DNA from: Prostheceraeus crozeri
Lineage: Eukaryota; Platyhelminthes; Polycladida; Euryleptidae
Length of the DNA stretch: 64,000 nt
Direction of reading: 5' to 3'
Assembly: GCA_907163375.1 (NCBI GenBank)
Contig: CAJQUW010016993.1
Coordinates: 43,522 to 107,521 of the forward strand
The position numbers and the translations under genes are program-made. Positions within the stretch are counted from its first letter, which is position 1. Each line of letters begins with the position of its first letter. Of this stretch, positions 8,602 through 18,600 are shown piece by piece. The notes beneath the pieces were generated by a model. It saw only the letters and a program-made list of their open reading frames with translations, was not told the DNA's origin and searched no databases.

Positions 8602-8739
8602 ATGTTACTCCTACCCTATTATCGAAAAAGACGACATCGCCCTATTCGGACAAGACATCTTCGAAAAAGACGATCGCGTGGAAGATGGACATCACGCCCA
8701 CAGACAGTTCGACCACTCCTTCGCACCAAGCGCGGATGA
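8602..8739 (+). CDS. Candidate arginine-rich micro-protein, 45 aa
   Basis: ATG at 8602, stop TGA at 8737-8739. After a short hydrophobic start the peptide is dominated by Arg (YYRKRRHRPIRTRHLRKRRS and on), much like a protamine or a mu-type core peptide. It overlaps the start of the next gene (8685) in another frame and sits at the right distance from a TATA box. Too short for certainty; it could instead be an upstream leader frame. Confidence 0.4.
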   Translation: MLLLPYYRKRRHRPIRTRHLRKRRSRGRWTSRPQTVRPLLRTKRG

Positions 8740-9134
8740 AGATTCTTATTGATTTTTGGTTCGATGAACGCATCCGAGGCAATGATATCCCCACATTAGA
8801 AGAGTTTACCGACACGTCCACCGTCTATTTGAATCAATTGGTACTGAATGACCGCTATTCCATCGTGGGACGTGTGTATTTACTCATGGCTATTTTTGAG
8901 GATGACGTTTTGTATGAGGACACACTATGGAAGTTTATGAATGAAAAACATTTGACCTATGTACAAGAGCTGTATCATAAACGTGTGATTTCAGCAGCAA
9001 GTCTTATTTATATCAAAGAGACATTGAATCGTATCTGTGCTCATTTCAGTATTTTGTTTCAATGGCCAACAAATGTATTTAAGCATGCACAGGAACACAC
9101 CACAAAAATCAACCATGAAGGGAGGAGCGCGTGA
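8685..9134 (+). CDS. Polinton helical protein, unknown, 149 aa
   Basis: Mostly helical by composition (RMKILIDFWFDERI, YSIVGRVYLLMAIFEDDVLY, TLWKFMNEKHLTYVQELYH). No domain recognised. Its end overlaps the preferred ATG of the next gene (9115) by 20 bases, so the two are likely made from one transcript. Confidence 0.6.
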   Translation: MDITPTDSSTTPSHQARMKILIDFWFDERIRGNDIPTLEEFTDTSTVYLNQLVLNDRYSIVGRVYLLMAIFEDDVLYEDTLWKFMNEKHLTYVQELYHKRVISAASLIYIKETLNRICAHFSILFQWPTNVFKHAQEHTTKINHEGRSA

Positions 9135-10377
9135 AAGTGAAGAGACCCTGACGTTGCGAAAATTGAGAATAACCCTATGTCCTGTCTGTAAATGCCCTTA
9201 TCAAAAAGATCGTCTGAGAAGGCATATTTATAATTCACACCATCTAAAATATAAATCAAAAGAAGAGATCAAAGCAAGTGAAGAGTTCATCTATGCATGT
9301 CTATGCGGGGAAACCCTCGATGGAACGGTGGATAGGAAGACAGCTCATCAATTTGCGCGGCAACATACCCATATTTTAAACGAGCGAATGGAGGGAGAAA
9401 ATGTGAGCAAACTCAAGTATATTATTCAACAGCATGTTCCGAGATCCTCTTTGAAGGTGTCCTCTACGTTGACAGGACAAGATCGTCAATTATCACCCAC
9501 CGCACGTCGTACAACCTCCTTGCGACCCCCTCAACCTATGAATACAGATTTGGATGCAGACGATAGTCTAGAAGCACTCATTCGACCTTCTCCAGCGGAT
9601 CATCGCGCCTTAGCAACACCTGATCCGTCTCACGCTATGCTGCAAGCTGTCGTGAAAAGTATGGTTGACGATCGAGCCAGAGTGGATGCTCCCCCGGATC
9701 CCACCCATACGGTCCATCAAATACAAGAAGAATGGAATCGATTGCCGCCCGATGTGTTAGCCATGGCTGCGAATGAGATTGATATGAGTCCTCTATCGTT
9801 AGAGAATATTCAACCTACACTAAGTCATGTGACATTTGATAACTACCCAGGTCCTGTCAATGATCACAACAGTTATGTCCAAGCCATGTCGAACACAGTG
9901 GGAAATCCAGAGGTACAAGAATCAAGCGAACCTCGCCAACAACACTCGGTGGGGGTAGGAACCCCTCAACAACAACACTCAGTAGGGGTAGGAACCTCTC
10001 AACACCCCATGGACGCACACCCCGTGGAGGAAAGAATGTTTTACCCAGTCAATTCACCTGTCATTGACAACTCCCACGAGTACATTATTCAACTGAACAA
10101 TTTGAAAAACAGCGCCATTGTTCAACTGTTGAACGATTCTATTCGTCTCCATGAACGTCATTTAAATGCTCGCAAACGCATCTTGCACGTGTTGGAAGAG
10201 GCATTTAATCAACACATTCATGAACCCAATCGTACAGATGGCAATGGAGACTATTTGGATGAGACATTGGAAAGCATGCGTGACTTGCTGACTCAAAAGG
10301 AAGAGTTTATTGCCCACTTAACCAACCAAAATGCAGACGTCCACGCACGCTACATGAATTTGGTGAACGCCATGTAA
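9115..10377 (+). CDS. Polinton zinc-finger/coiled-coil protein, about 420 aa
   Basis: I prefer the ATG at 9115 (MKGGARESEE) over one at 9037, because the extra N-terminus merely overlaps the previous gene. The N-terminal zinc region has CPVC...RHIYNSHH, then FIYACLCGETL and FARQH. The same order (CPxC, H..H, F-Y-C-CGE-L, H) occurs in the 4436 protein. A disordered middle carries two near-identical QQHSVGVGTxQ units (near 9940-10005). The C-terminal 100 residues look coiled-coil (NSAIVQLLNDSIRLHERHLN and on). It could be a scaffold or transcription factor; not assigned. Confidence 0.65.
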   Translation: MKGGARESEETLTLRKLRITLCPVCKCPYQKDRLRRHIYNSHHLKYKSKEEIKASEEFIYACLCGETLDGTVDRKTAHQFARQHTHILNERMEGENVSKLKYIIQQHVPRSSLKVSSTLTGQDRQLSPTARRTTSLRPPQPMNTDLDADDSLEALIRPSPADHRALATPDPSHAMLQAVVKSMVDDRARVDAPPDPTHTVHQIQEEWNRLPPDVLAMAANEIDMSPLSLENIQPTLSHVTFDNYPGPVNDHNSYVQAMSNTVGNPEVQESSEPRQQHSVGVGTPQQQHSVGVGTSQHPMDAHPVEERMFYPVNSPVIDNSHEYIIQLNNLKNSAIVQLLNDSIRLHERHLNARKRILHVLEEAFNQHIHEPNRTDGNGDYLDETLESMRDLLTQKEEFIAHLTNQNADVHARYMNLVNAM

Positions 10378-10412
10378 ACTAAGTTATGTGGGATAGAGGA
10401 TGATAGACAAGA

Positions 10413-10808
10413 ATGACGTGTCAGTGTGAATCATGTTCAAGTCGACGTCAGGACTTTACCAATGTACTGAAATCCCTAAGTTCAGGGATAGGATGCTCGA
10501 AAAAGAAAATTAACCGTCATCTCGATCATTTGCCTGAGGAATATGTCAAGGATATGCAAGCACTCATGAGCAGAATGCGAGAGAATCCAGGGAAATTAAC
10601 ACCTTTACAGCACGAATTTATTCAATCTTACAAAGGCATTCTCCGCAAATTTGTGAAACCACCCCCTCAAACTCGCAAATACTTGGGTCAAAAACGGAAA
10701 TTTAACAAGAAACAAATCCCCTTCGCACAAGCCTATGCCATGGCATATCACGATAATCCAGCAGCTTTCAAACAAGCCTTACATGCATCGATCGGTTCCA
10801 AACACTAA
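10413..10808 (+). CDS. Polinton small basic protein, 131 aa
   Basis: It starts MTCQCESCSSRR, a compact cysteine cluster, then a helical segment and a basic tail rich in Lys and Arg (RKYLGQKRKFNKKQ). No known family. Tightly spaced (35 bases) after the coiled-coil gene and 33 before the next gene, so part of one transcription unit. Confidence 0.6.
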   Translation: MTCQCESCSSRRQDFTNVLKSLSSGIGCSKKKINRHLDHLPEEYVKDMQALMSRMRENPGKLTPLQHEFIQSYKGILRKFVKPPPQTRKYLGQKRKFNKKQIPFAQAYAMAYHDNPAAFKQALHASIGSKH

Positions 10809-10841
10809 GTAAACCATACCCACGTCATCAACACTATCATC

Positions 10842-11204
10842 ATGGACAATGTTCAATCCATAGTGAACACACTTTCAACAGCCAACGGAGGAGATTTAAA
10901 ATGTTCACTCATTGGTTCATTCAAAGAAACCCTATCTCAATTCTTTACACTCGCCATATTCATTTTGGTTACCCTCTTATCTGGTCGAAAAATGATGAAA
11001 GATATCAAAAAACGTAAAGAGAGTGGAAAACCCTTACTCGATGTGGAAGTCGTCAATTATGATGTGTCCAAAACGCCTATCCTCAACCCCACCAAACCGC
11101 ACAATGAAATTCCCATGAAATCGAACGATTTATCGAAGAGTGTGAATAAGTCACGTTCACACAGTAAAATTCCTATGAAATCAAACGATATACCGAAGAT
11201 TTAA
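10842..11204 (+). CDS. Polinton single-pass membrane protein, 120 aa
   Basis: One clear membrane segment (about residues 33-49, FFTLAIFILVTLLSG) followed by a basic KDIKKRK stop-transfer, so the N-terminus is probably outside or luminal. The tail carries two IPMKSND repeats whose DNA is part of a degenerate repeat that continues past the stop. Possible envelope-like, viroporin-like or egress role, by analogy only. Confidence 0.6.
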   Translation: MDNVQSIVNTLSTANGGDLKCSLIGSFKETLSQFFTLAIFILVTLLSGRKMMKDIKKRKESGKPLLDVEVVNYDVSKTPILNPTKPHNEIPMKSNDLSKSVNKSRSHSKIPMKSNDIPKI

Positions 11205-11500
11205 AGGATGATTTTCCCATGACATCGTTAAAAATACTACGGATTTGATGTGTTATTTTCCCATGATATCAATCGATTCACTGTGACTTTGAAGAACACA
11301 CTCTGTTACAAATCCTCGTAAAATCAGGTGATTTATCGAGAATTCTGAGGTCCTTTTCCACACCAAATCGACCGATGTTATCGTAAAATGACTCAGCAAA
11401 TTCCCATGAAATCAAGCGTTATCTCGTGAATTTGACCTACAAAAAGGGACAAGCCCCGTACACCACCAAAAATGAATGATTCATCGTGAATTTGACGGAG
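11105..11500 (+). repeat. Degenerate CCCATGAAATCAAACG repeats
   Basis: About five imperfect copies of (A)TTCCCATGAxATCxAxCG, at about 11107, 11167, 11210, 11252 and 11400, interspersed with TCGTGAATTTGAC phrases. The first two are inside the membrane-protein gene and the others lie in the following 400-bp gap, which has no supported gene. Confidence 0.5.
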
Positions 11501-11574
11501 CACCAATCAGAGCACTTGTAGGCGTGGGCGTCAACCAATGAGAAGAAATTTTCCCACGCTCAACTCTATATAAA
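11498..11574 (+). promoter_or_regulatory. Promoter of the 509-aa gene, shares terminal-repeat motifs
   Basis: GGAGCACCAATCAGAGCAC-type block at 11498-11515, GCGTGGGCG at 11522-11530, a CCAAT at about 11535, and TATATAAA at 11567-11574, 31 bases before the ATG. The first two elements are the same ones found in both terminal repeats, which implies shared control. Confidence 0.7.
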
Positions 11575-11604
11575 CTGAGCCATTTCAGTCATTTTCATTC
11601 AGTC

Positions 11605-13134
11605 ATGGGTAAACGTACGAACACGTTGGAAGCTCCTCTCGCGAAGAAGGTGAAAGTCACGTATTCGTCAGATACACCGACATCGAAGCCAGTCTTTGTT
11701 GAAGCGACGGAGCCCTATTTCCATACGAATGGGAAAGCCGAGAAGAACTACCTTACCAAGGCACAACCACAGTTGGAGCCTCTGCCCATCACACGTCTGG
11801 TATTGGGCAAGAAATGGAATAACACTGGATATTATCCCATTCGCGGAGAGAATGTGACAATGGATGCGATGGATTGGCAATCACGACGAGACATTTCAAA
11901 ACTCGTGTTTGCCACGGGATTTTATGGATGGCGTGCACAAACGTACAATAACACTGGGTACGGTTCCGATCAACTCACCTCCCTCTTCACCATTTCTCAA
12001 GCCGTCTCACGCGATCTGGAGATGTTGGAAGATGCGATACAATCCCTCTACAAACAAGTCCAACCCGAATCTGCCTACAACTTTATCTCCTGTCTCGGTT
12101 ATGTACACAAGAAATCGGCCTACGACAGTGTCTTTATGAAGCTGAAGCAGGACACGCCCATCTTCCTGATGAAGGAGAATGGAAAGAACAAGAAGGTTAG
12201 TTTGGCCACTATTGGACATCTTCTTGCCAATCTCAAGGCGAATACCTTCCTTCAAGCAAATACCATCTTCCGCGCCACAGGCATATACTATAATCCACAG
12301 ACAAAGACTCTGAAACTGTGTTTTACTGTGGATCAAATCCAAGTCCGCATCAAACAGGTGGAGGAAGGTCAGAGCACAGCGGTGGAGGAAAAGAAGAAGA
12401 AGAAGAAGACAAAGCTGACACTCGATATAAAGAAGGCACACATTCCCTCCAGTGGTTTATTTGATCTGATACACATGGTGCAATCTAAACAGGATATTGA
12501 TTGGGAGGAACTCAAACACTTTATAGAGGATCTCGATCATCTCTCCCAATTAGAGGACAGTATTGCACTTATGAAACAAAAGGAGGATGAGATGACAAAC
12601 ATGCTTTCTCAGAGGTGGAGTGCTCAACCCACGGAGGAGGAGGATTGGAAGATGATGCGGACGGATTATGCCAAGGCGCAAGCACTCGGTGTGTACATTC
12701 GCATCCGGGAAGAGTCACACGCGCTGCATATCTTTGACGGTGATCAAATACAAGCCGAGAAATGGATCAATCGATTCCTCGAAATGTTCAAGGATATGGT
12801 GGAACACAAACAGGAGAGTCAGTGGTATGTGTCATCCTCATGGTACAAAGCAGGACAGTGTGTCAATGAGAAGTGGTCTGTGTTGAACTATATTGAACAT
12901 TATTTCATTGTGCGTAGTGCCTACGAAATCCATCGTCGCGCCTTTCCCAACATGTTGAAGGAAGCATTTGCACGGTACAATATGAATCCTCTTACCCATG
13001 ACATGGAAAGGACATTGATGAGTGAAATGGTGACTGCTCTTGAAAACTCACTCTTTAAGACATGTACACGTGGACGTTTTATTCCACCTCTTCTTTATTC
13101 TGGAAATGATTCTATGTTTTGGAAACAATTTTAA
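11605..13134 (+). CDS. Polinton large unknown protein, 509 aa
   Basis: No recognised domain. A likely nuclear signal PLAKKVKV lies near residue 12 and a KKKKKKTK run near residue 265. The rest looks like a folded alpha-rich protein with many Trp and Tyr. It has its own strong promoter that repeats the terminal-repeat control motifs, so it is probably expressed with the end genes. Candidate jobs, all unproven: replication accessory, terminal protein or regulator. It is followed 57 bases later by the packaging ATPase. Confidence 0.7.
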   Translation: MGKRTNTLEAPLAKKVKVTYSSDTPTSKPVFVEATEPYFHTNGKAEKNYLTKAQPQLEPLPITRLVLGKKWNNTGYYPIRGENVTMDAMDWQSRRDISKLVFATGFYGWRAQTYNNTGYGSDQLTSLFTISQAVSRDLEMLEDAIQSLYKQVQPESAYNFISCLGYVHKKSAYDSVFMKLKQDTPIFLMKENGKNKKVSLATIGHLLANLKANTFLQANTIFRATGIYYNPQTKTLKLCFTVDQIQVRIKQVEEGQSTAVEEKKKKKKTKLTLDIKKAHIPSSGLFDLIHMVQSKQDIDWEELKHFIEDLDHLSQLEDSIALMKQKEDEMTNMLSQRWSAQPTEEEDWKMMRTDYAKAQALGVYIRIREESHALHIFDGDQIQAEKWINRFLEMFKDMVEHKQESQWYVSSSWYKAGQCVNEKWSVLNYIEHYFIVRSAYEIHRRAFPNMLKEAFARYNMNPLTHDMERTLMSEMVTALENSLFKTCTRGRFIPPLLYSGNDSMFWKQF

Positions 13135-13190
13135 GTTATGTTTAATACATGATGCATGGAATATATGTCTGACTTTTATGATTCGACAAG

Positions 13191-14405
13191 ATGGATTTCC
13201 GTTTAGAGAATGACTCATCCATGATTGTCTCGGGTCCTAGTAAATCGGGAAAGTCCACGTTTGTGGCGAATATGATCAAGAATCGTCATACTTTATTTAA
13301 AAAGCCCATTCGTAAAGTCTGGTGGTATTATGGGATAGAAAGTCCATTTCATAAAGAGTTACAAGAGGTGATCTTGAAAATGGGTGTCCCTACCCAAGAT
13401 GATTTTGATCAATTGCAAGAAAATGATTTAATTGTTCTCGATGATTTACAACAGGAATCTCAAAACAATGAAACTGTGACGGGCTTATTTTTAAGAGGAT
13501 CTCATCATAAACGGTTTTTCGCAGTGCAAATCACACAGTATCTGTATGGTGATAAAGAACAACGTATGCGTAATGGCAATGTCCATTATTTGGTCGCGTT
13601 CAATAATCCGAGAAATCAACAACAATTGGCTCAATTCATGGGGAAAATGCTCCCAAAAGGCAATATGAGCGTCGTGCATGATATTTTAACGACATTGGTT
13701 CAAAAGTATGGGAATTATGCCTACCTCTTTATTGATTTCACTACAAATTGTCCGTTTGAGTACCGATTTCGCACCAACTTATTTAATCCACCGATGATTG
13801 TGTTTAAGTTAAGCAAAAGACCCAATAAAACGAAAATGGACTTTAGTGAATTAGTGGTGGTTCCCAAATCTGACATGAATGAACACACCGGTGGCGGACA
13901 GCAAATGGGCGGCGGTGGTGACAGTACCCAACTGATGTCGACCATGTTGCAACGTCAAGCGGAAGATCAGAGGGTGAGAACCATGATGATGACTCCTCAA
14001 CAAGCCCATCTTGACCGTATTGCACGAGATATTGTGCGTCACCGTCCTACTGCCAATGATATCGCTGCATGGAACGCCCGGATGTATTTGTTCGATAAAT
14101 TTCGTCGCCAATTTTTCAATTTGGACAATGATCATGGGAAGCGATTGGAAAAACCTCTGCTCACGCACACCGCAAAACCTCCGCTCACGCACACCACAAA
14201 ACCTTCGCTCACGCACGCCACAAAACCTCCGCTCACGCACGTCGCAGATCCACCCGTCCTCAAGCGATCGAAAGGGAAAGTCGTCAAACCTTCGGTTGTC
14301 ACCTCTCCCAAGACGAAGCGTTCTCCCTTGAAATCATCCATCAATACTCGTTTAAGTAAAAAAGGAGTTCTTGAATTGGGATCCTATGGCTCACCATTCA
14401 GGTAA
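13191..14405 (+). CDS. Polinton genome-packaging ATPase (A32/FtsK-HerA type), 404 aa
   Basis: Walker A is GPSKSGKST (residues 15-23) and Walker B is LIVLDDL (D84, D85), followed by a conserved QITQYLYG block, as in Polinton and poxvirus A32-like ATPases that pump DNA into capsids. The core spans about residues 1-215. The extra C-terminal tail is unusual: glutamine/glycine-rich, then four KPxLTHxx repeats (about residues 320-353, 24-base DNA units) and a basic end. It heads the plus-strand morphogenesis block. Confidence 0.85.
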   Translation: MDFRLENDSSMIVSGPSKSGKSTFVANMIKNRHTLFKKPIRKVWWYYGIESPFHKELQEVILKMGVPTQDDFDQLQENDLIVLDDLQQESQNNETVTGLFLRGSHHKRFFAVQITQYLYGDKEQRMRNGNVHYLVAFNNPRNQQQLAQFMGKMLPKGNMSVVHDILTTLVQKYGNYAYLFIDFTTNCPFEYRFRTNLFNPPMIVFKLSKRPNKTKMDFSELVVVPKSDMNEHTGGGQQMGGGGDSTQLMSTMLQRQAEDQRVRTMMMTPQQAHLDRIARDIVRHRPTANDIAAWNARMYLFDKFRRQFFNLDNDHGKRLEKPLLTHTAKPPLTHTTKPSLTHATKPPLTHVADPPVLKRSKGKVVKPSVVTSPKTKRSPLKSSINTRLSKKGVLELGSYGSPFR

Positions 14406-14526
14406 TGGCAACGGCAGCCGCGCCAATTGCCTCCTCATTCTTATCGCGTATCTTTGGACGTTGTTGCGGCCAAGGCAACGCAGACGACAGCGCAGAGACA
14501 CAGTACACCATCACGGCGAGCTTTAA
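14386..14526 (+). CDS. Candidate 46-aa membrane micro-protein
   Basis: ATG at 14386 inside the end of the ATPase gene, stop at 14524-14526. The peptide has one hydrophobic stretch (CLLILIAYLWTLL) and then an arginine-rich RPRQRRRQRR tail, the layout of a small single-pass protein. It lies where the ATPase ends and before the best integrase start (14592). A second frame beginning at the TAATG overlap (14405) is also open here, so which frame is used is uncertain. Confidence 0.3.
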   Translation: MAHHSGNGNGSRANCLLILIAYLWTLLRPRQRRRQRRDTVHHHGEL

Positions 14527-14591
14527 TTGTTGTTCCAACGGGAATACCGCCTATCTTCAACCCCCACGTCAATACCAAGCAGATTGTGTCG

Positions 14592-15680
14592 ATGGAGGAG
14601 GTGTTGCACAAGATTTATTACAATCCCAAACATCCCGCTGGCTACGGAAGCGTCAATGCACTTGCTGCTGCTTCACATTATTCAAAAACAAAAGTCAAAC
14701 AATGGTTAATGCGTCAACCGACCTACACCCTTCACAAATCTCGATTGCATCGTATTAAGCCCTTGCACCCGTATCGTGTACGCGGTCCGCAAATTCAATT
14801 TCAAGCGGATATTGTCGATTATCAAAAGTATGCACAGCATAATCGTGGCTACAAGTATATTCTCATGGTGATGGACATCTTTACACGCAAAGCCTGGGCA
14901 TTCCCTCTCAAAACCAAGAGTGCCAAAGAAGTGTCGGGGGTTTTAGAAGCCATTTTCGCAACCATTCCCACCCCGCAACGACTACAAACGGATCAAGGTC
15001 GTGAATTTTATAACCGACCGGTGAAAGACGTCTTGGACAAGCACGCTATTGAATTGTTTTCCATCTACAGTCCCTATAAATGTGCTCATGTCGAACGCTT
15101 GAATCGTACGGTCAAGAATAAATTGGAACGTATCTTTACAGCCACCAATGACAAGAATTGGGTGGATTATATCGCAGATGTCATGTATGCATACAATCAC
15201 AGCACCCATTCATCCACAGGTTTCACCCCGATGGATGTGAATGCCTCCAATACCGAGGAAGTGAAACGAAACAATGCGAAACGTCTCCGACAAAACTATA
15301 AAAAGGTTGCAGTCCCGGGAAAGTCTATCCCTGTGGGAGCACGGGTACGTATTTCACGTGATAAAGGAACGTTTGGACGAGGGTATGAAGCGAATTGGTC
15401 GACGGAAGAGTTCATTGTCTCCAACATTCTCAAGAACCCTCATGGTACCAAAATGTACAAGATCAAAGACTTGAGTGGAGAAGAGATCAAAGGATCCTTT
15501 TATGCTCAGGAATTACAAGTGATTCATCGGGAGGAAGAAGTCTATCAAGTGGACAAAGTGCTCAAGACCCGACGTCGGAATGGACGACCAGAATATTTTG
15601 TGCACTGGCAAGGTTATCCGGCCTCGATGAACTCATGGGTGACAGACTTAGAACCTCTAGGTAATGTACGCCGCTATTGA
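14592..15680 (+). CDS. Polinton integrase with chromodomain, about 362 aa
   Basis: DDE integrase that inserts the element into host DNA. The first in-frame ATG is at 14592, and the protein from there begins as Polinton integrases do (IYYNPKHPAGYGS). The open frame runs back to about 14427 without an ATG. Catalytic residues are D73 (QADIVDY), D134 (LQTDQGREFY) and E168 (HVERLNR). The C-terminus has a chromodomain (YQVDKVL...YFVHWQGYP...SWV), which in relatives targets modified histones. It follows the ATPase closely. Confidence 0.9.
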   Translation: MEEVLHKIYYNPKHPAGYGSVNALAAASHYSKTKVKQWLMRQPTYTLHKSRLHRIKPLHPYRVRGPQIQFQADIVDYQKYAQHNRGYKYILMVMDIFTRKAWAFPLKTKSAKEVSGVLEAIFATIPTPQRLQTDQGREFYNRPVKDVLDKHAIELFSIYSPYKCAHVERLNRTVKNKLERIFTATNDKNWVDYIADVMYAYNHSTHSSTGFTPMDVNASNTEEVKRNNAKRLRQNYKKVAVPGKSIPVGARVRISRDKGTFGRGYEANWSTEEFIVSNILKNPHGTKMYKIKDLSGEEIKGSFYAQELQVIHREEEVYQVDKVLKTRRRNGRPEYFVHWQGYPASMNSWVTDLEPLGNVRRY

Positions 15681-15689
15681 TTTGTAATC

Positions 15690-18600
15690 ATGCAGGAACT
15701 GCATGAGGAACAACATGTGTACTTGTTGAGCAATACTCAACCCCATTTGTATGACAATAAAGCCAATCATTTCTTTACACGACTGGAAAATCCACTTTTT
15801 ATTCCTAAAGGAGAAACATGGGAAGTAGGCTTGAAAGAGTTTGGGTATGTGAATAATGTGGATACGATTCCCGAAGATTGTTATATTACCGTGGGGAAAA
15901 TGGTGGATACGAAAGATTTGAAGGCCTATTTGCCTTATTATACGATGGAAGGGACCAATGTGGTCCGTCGTCACACCATTTTTTGAATCCGATGAGGAAG
16001 TGAAACGAGTCCCCATGATCACAGCGTTGGAATTATATACACGCCGCACCATTTCCAGCATGATGACTGTCACGACACATCCATCCTACTTGTATTATGG
16101 AGGCAATGGCATAGAGGAAGCAGATGTCTATGTGATTGACATTGTCCCATTTTCCCTGTTTCAAATCAAGGAATTCTCCGCCTTTCATTACGTCCTTGTG
16201 TTTTCCCCTCATTTGGCGGCCTCACTCTTATTGGACAAATGTGTCTATCATTTATCGTTGACGGATGTCGTTCGGATCCATACACGACTCTCCATTCATC
16301 GAAAGGAATGTGACGTAAAGAAATATCCCGCTCATGACTATTGGTTCAGTGTGATTCCCTTACACCGCTGTCATTTTGCCAAACATGGGATTGAAAGGAT
16401 GTTGGGAAATGAAATCTCAGTGCTCAATTTATTCAAACAATTAGAATGGTTTGGTGTGGGGAAGTTAGTGTTTCATTCATCCAACAGATTGTCCTTTCAT
16501 GTAAAGCATGCTTCCAGTTATACATTGTCTGCGATGGATTATGGGATCCTCTCCGAATTGCAGAAAATAGCCACTGTTACCATGGCTCCCCCAGTGACTT
16601 ATCAGGATATACAACCCCTGAGTGATGATACTACACGTGCTGTGTGGATGAGGACCGATACCTTTGTGAGCTCTCTCAAACGCAATGCAAAGGCTCCTCC
16701 TATTCCCAGAGGGCATATAGGTCTGTTTCATAATCTTCGCATCCTTCTTCCTAAACTGAGAGCGTTGATGAAAGCCGTGAAAATGTATCAACACACCTTT
16801 TTCCGAATGCAACATTTGGCCTCTAAAAAATGGATTGCTTTACCAACACGCACCATGAAAAATCAATTTATTTTCCCAGTGGAGTTTCTCAATCCACTCA
16901 CCCCAAAAGAACGTGAAACGAAGTATCCACATCCCAAGAAAAAACATGTGTCATGGTTCAGAAACCGTATTGATCAATTGTATGACAAGATTGATACACA
17001 GTTACACAAAATCGATCCTACCCTTCATATAGCTGATGCTCCTGATTTAGTCACCTCCCGTTTCTTGCCTACCTATATCAACACACTGAATGCAAAGTAC
17101 CGCAACATGATGCGCATTCTACGTCAACACAAGATGGAAGGTGTTTTAGTCTCTAAACGATTCGGAGTCAAGAAGCGATTGTTTGATACGGTCTTATTGA
17201 AAAATGTTCGACAATCGATTCAAAAGGAACAAGGTACAAAACGGCCCATCATTCATCATTTAGTTCATTCCCATCCTAAAGATGGGAAAGAAAATGTATT
17301 GGCCAGTGGTGCGGATATGCAGCATGAAACGGGGCAACATGCCCTTCCCTTCACATCTACGGAAAAGTATCATATCTACAACACGTATAATGTATTTGCC
17401 TATCATAGTTTGGTGGATTTGATGGAGATGTATGGGCATATTCTCCATGATTTTGAAGTGAAACAGGAACGGTTGGCAACGTTAAGAAGGAGGGTGAAAG
17501 AATTCAAACCCACTGCAGGAACTGACAATCTTGATGAGATCGTTCGTGAACGAGATAGGGTGAATGCAGAAGTGACTGTGTTGACATCGGATCTTTGTCA
17601 ATTCATCAAGAGGAACAAACTGTTATTTTATGTGTCTAGACCTGAATCGTTTTATTACAAGAATGTAGAGAGTGATAAGACATGGAGTTCTATCGTCCCC
17701 ACAGGTTATTATTCGTTGGAAACCTATTTGAATACCATCTTCCCCGCCCCCATGACATGGACCATCACATCCATGTCCTATCATTATGAACTGACCATCG
17801 ATTGCACGGACGATATGGAAATCAAGATGGACCGGCACTCTAAAGCCTATGAGATATTCAAAACAGAAGAAGTGACTACCTACGTGTGGGAAGAATGGAT
17901 CTTGGAAATCCCCCTCAGCACGATTCATGTTCCCTCCTTTATCCTTCAGAAACAAACCATGGAATTGGACGCTCTCTTTGAAAAGAAGAGTGTCCCCTAT
18001 GCATTGAGTGGGACCCATGTCTTGCTTCGAAACGGAAAACCGACACAACAGTATAAGACCGAGGATAAGAAGCATCCCAATATTCTCAACATCAAACATG
18101 GCGACTCTTTTGAGATTTTTCATACCCTATCTCATCTCCCTAGTCCATTACGCTTCAATTTACCCACGAAATATTATACCCTTCAATCGTTTGTGCAAGC
18201 TTTCAATCAAGCCATCCCCCTGCCTGATATGGTGTGGGTGACGTATACAACAGTGGGCGTCTTTCACGTGCTTCACTTTAAAATCGCGGAAGGGTATGGG
18301 TTGAAAATCAATCCCCCACAACTCTGGCAACACATGTTGAATCATAGTCATGAATATGGTATGTTCACCTATCATGAACAAACCTGTATACACTCGGAAA
18401 CGCCGGAACATTGTTCTGCAAGTTACCGTCGGTATCAACAACGTCCAAAACATGTCACCCATGGGATGACATTACACATCTATGGTTTACCGGAATATAC
18501 CTTTGATTATGCCAAAGGATGGAACCACACCCTCGTCACCCTCTTCCCATGGAAAGGGAAGGAATTGGATCGCTTGTTTCAGAAATCCTATTTCCCTTAT

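Noticed and set aside
12007-12441. Minus-strand frame of 144 codons
   Set aside because: Antisense shadow of the 509-residue gene; leucine-rich composition follows from the opposite strand.
14405-14758. 118-codon frame starting at the TAATG overlap after the ATPase
   Set aside because: Most of it lies under the conserved integrase start in another frame and it has no recognisable features; noted only in the overlap finding.
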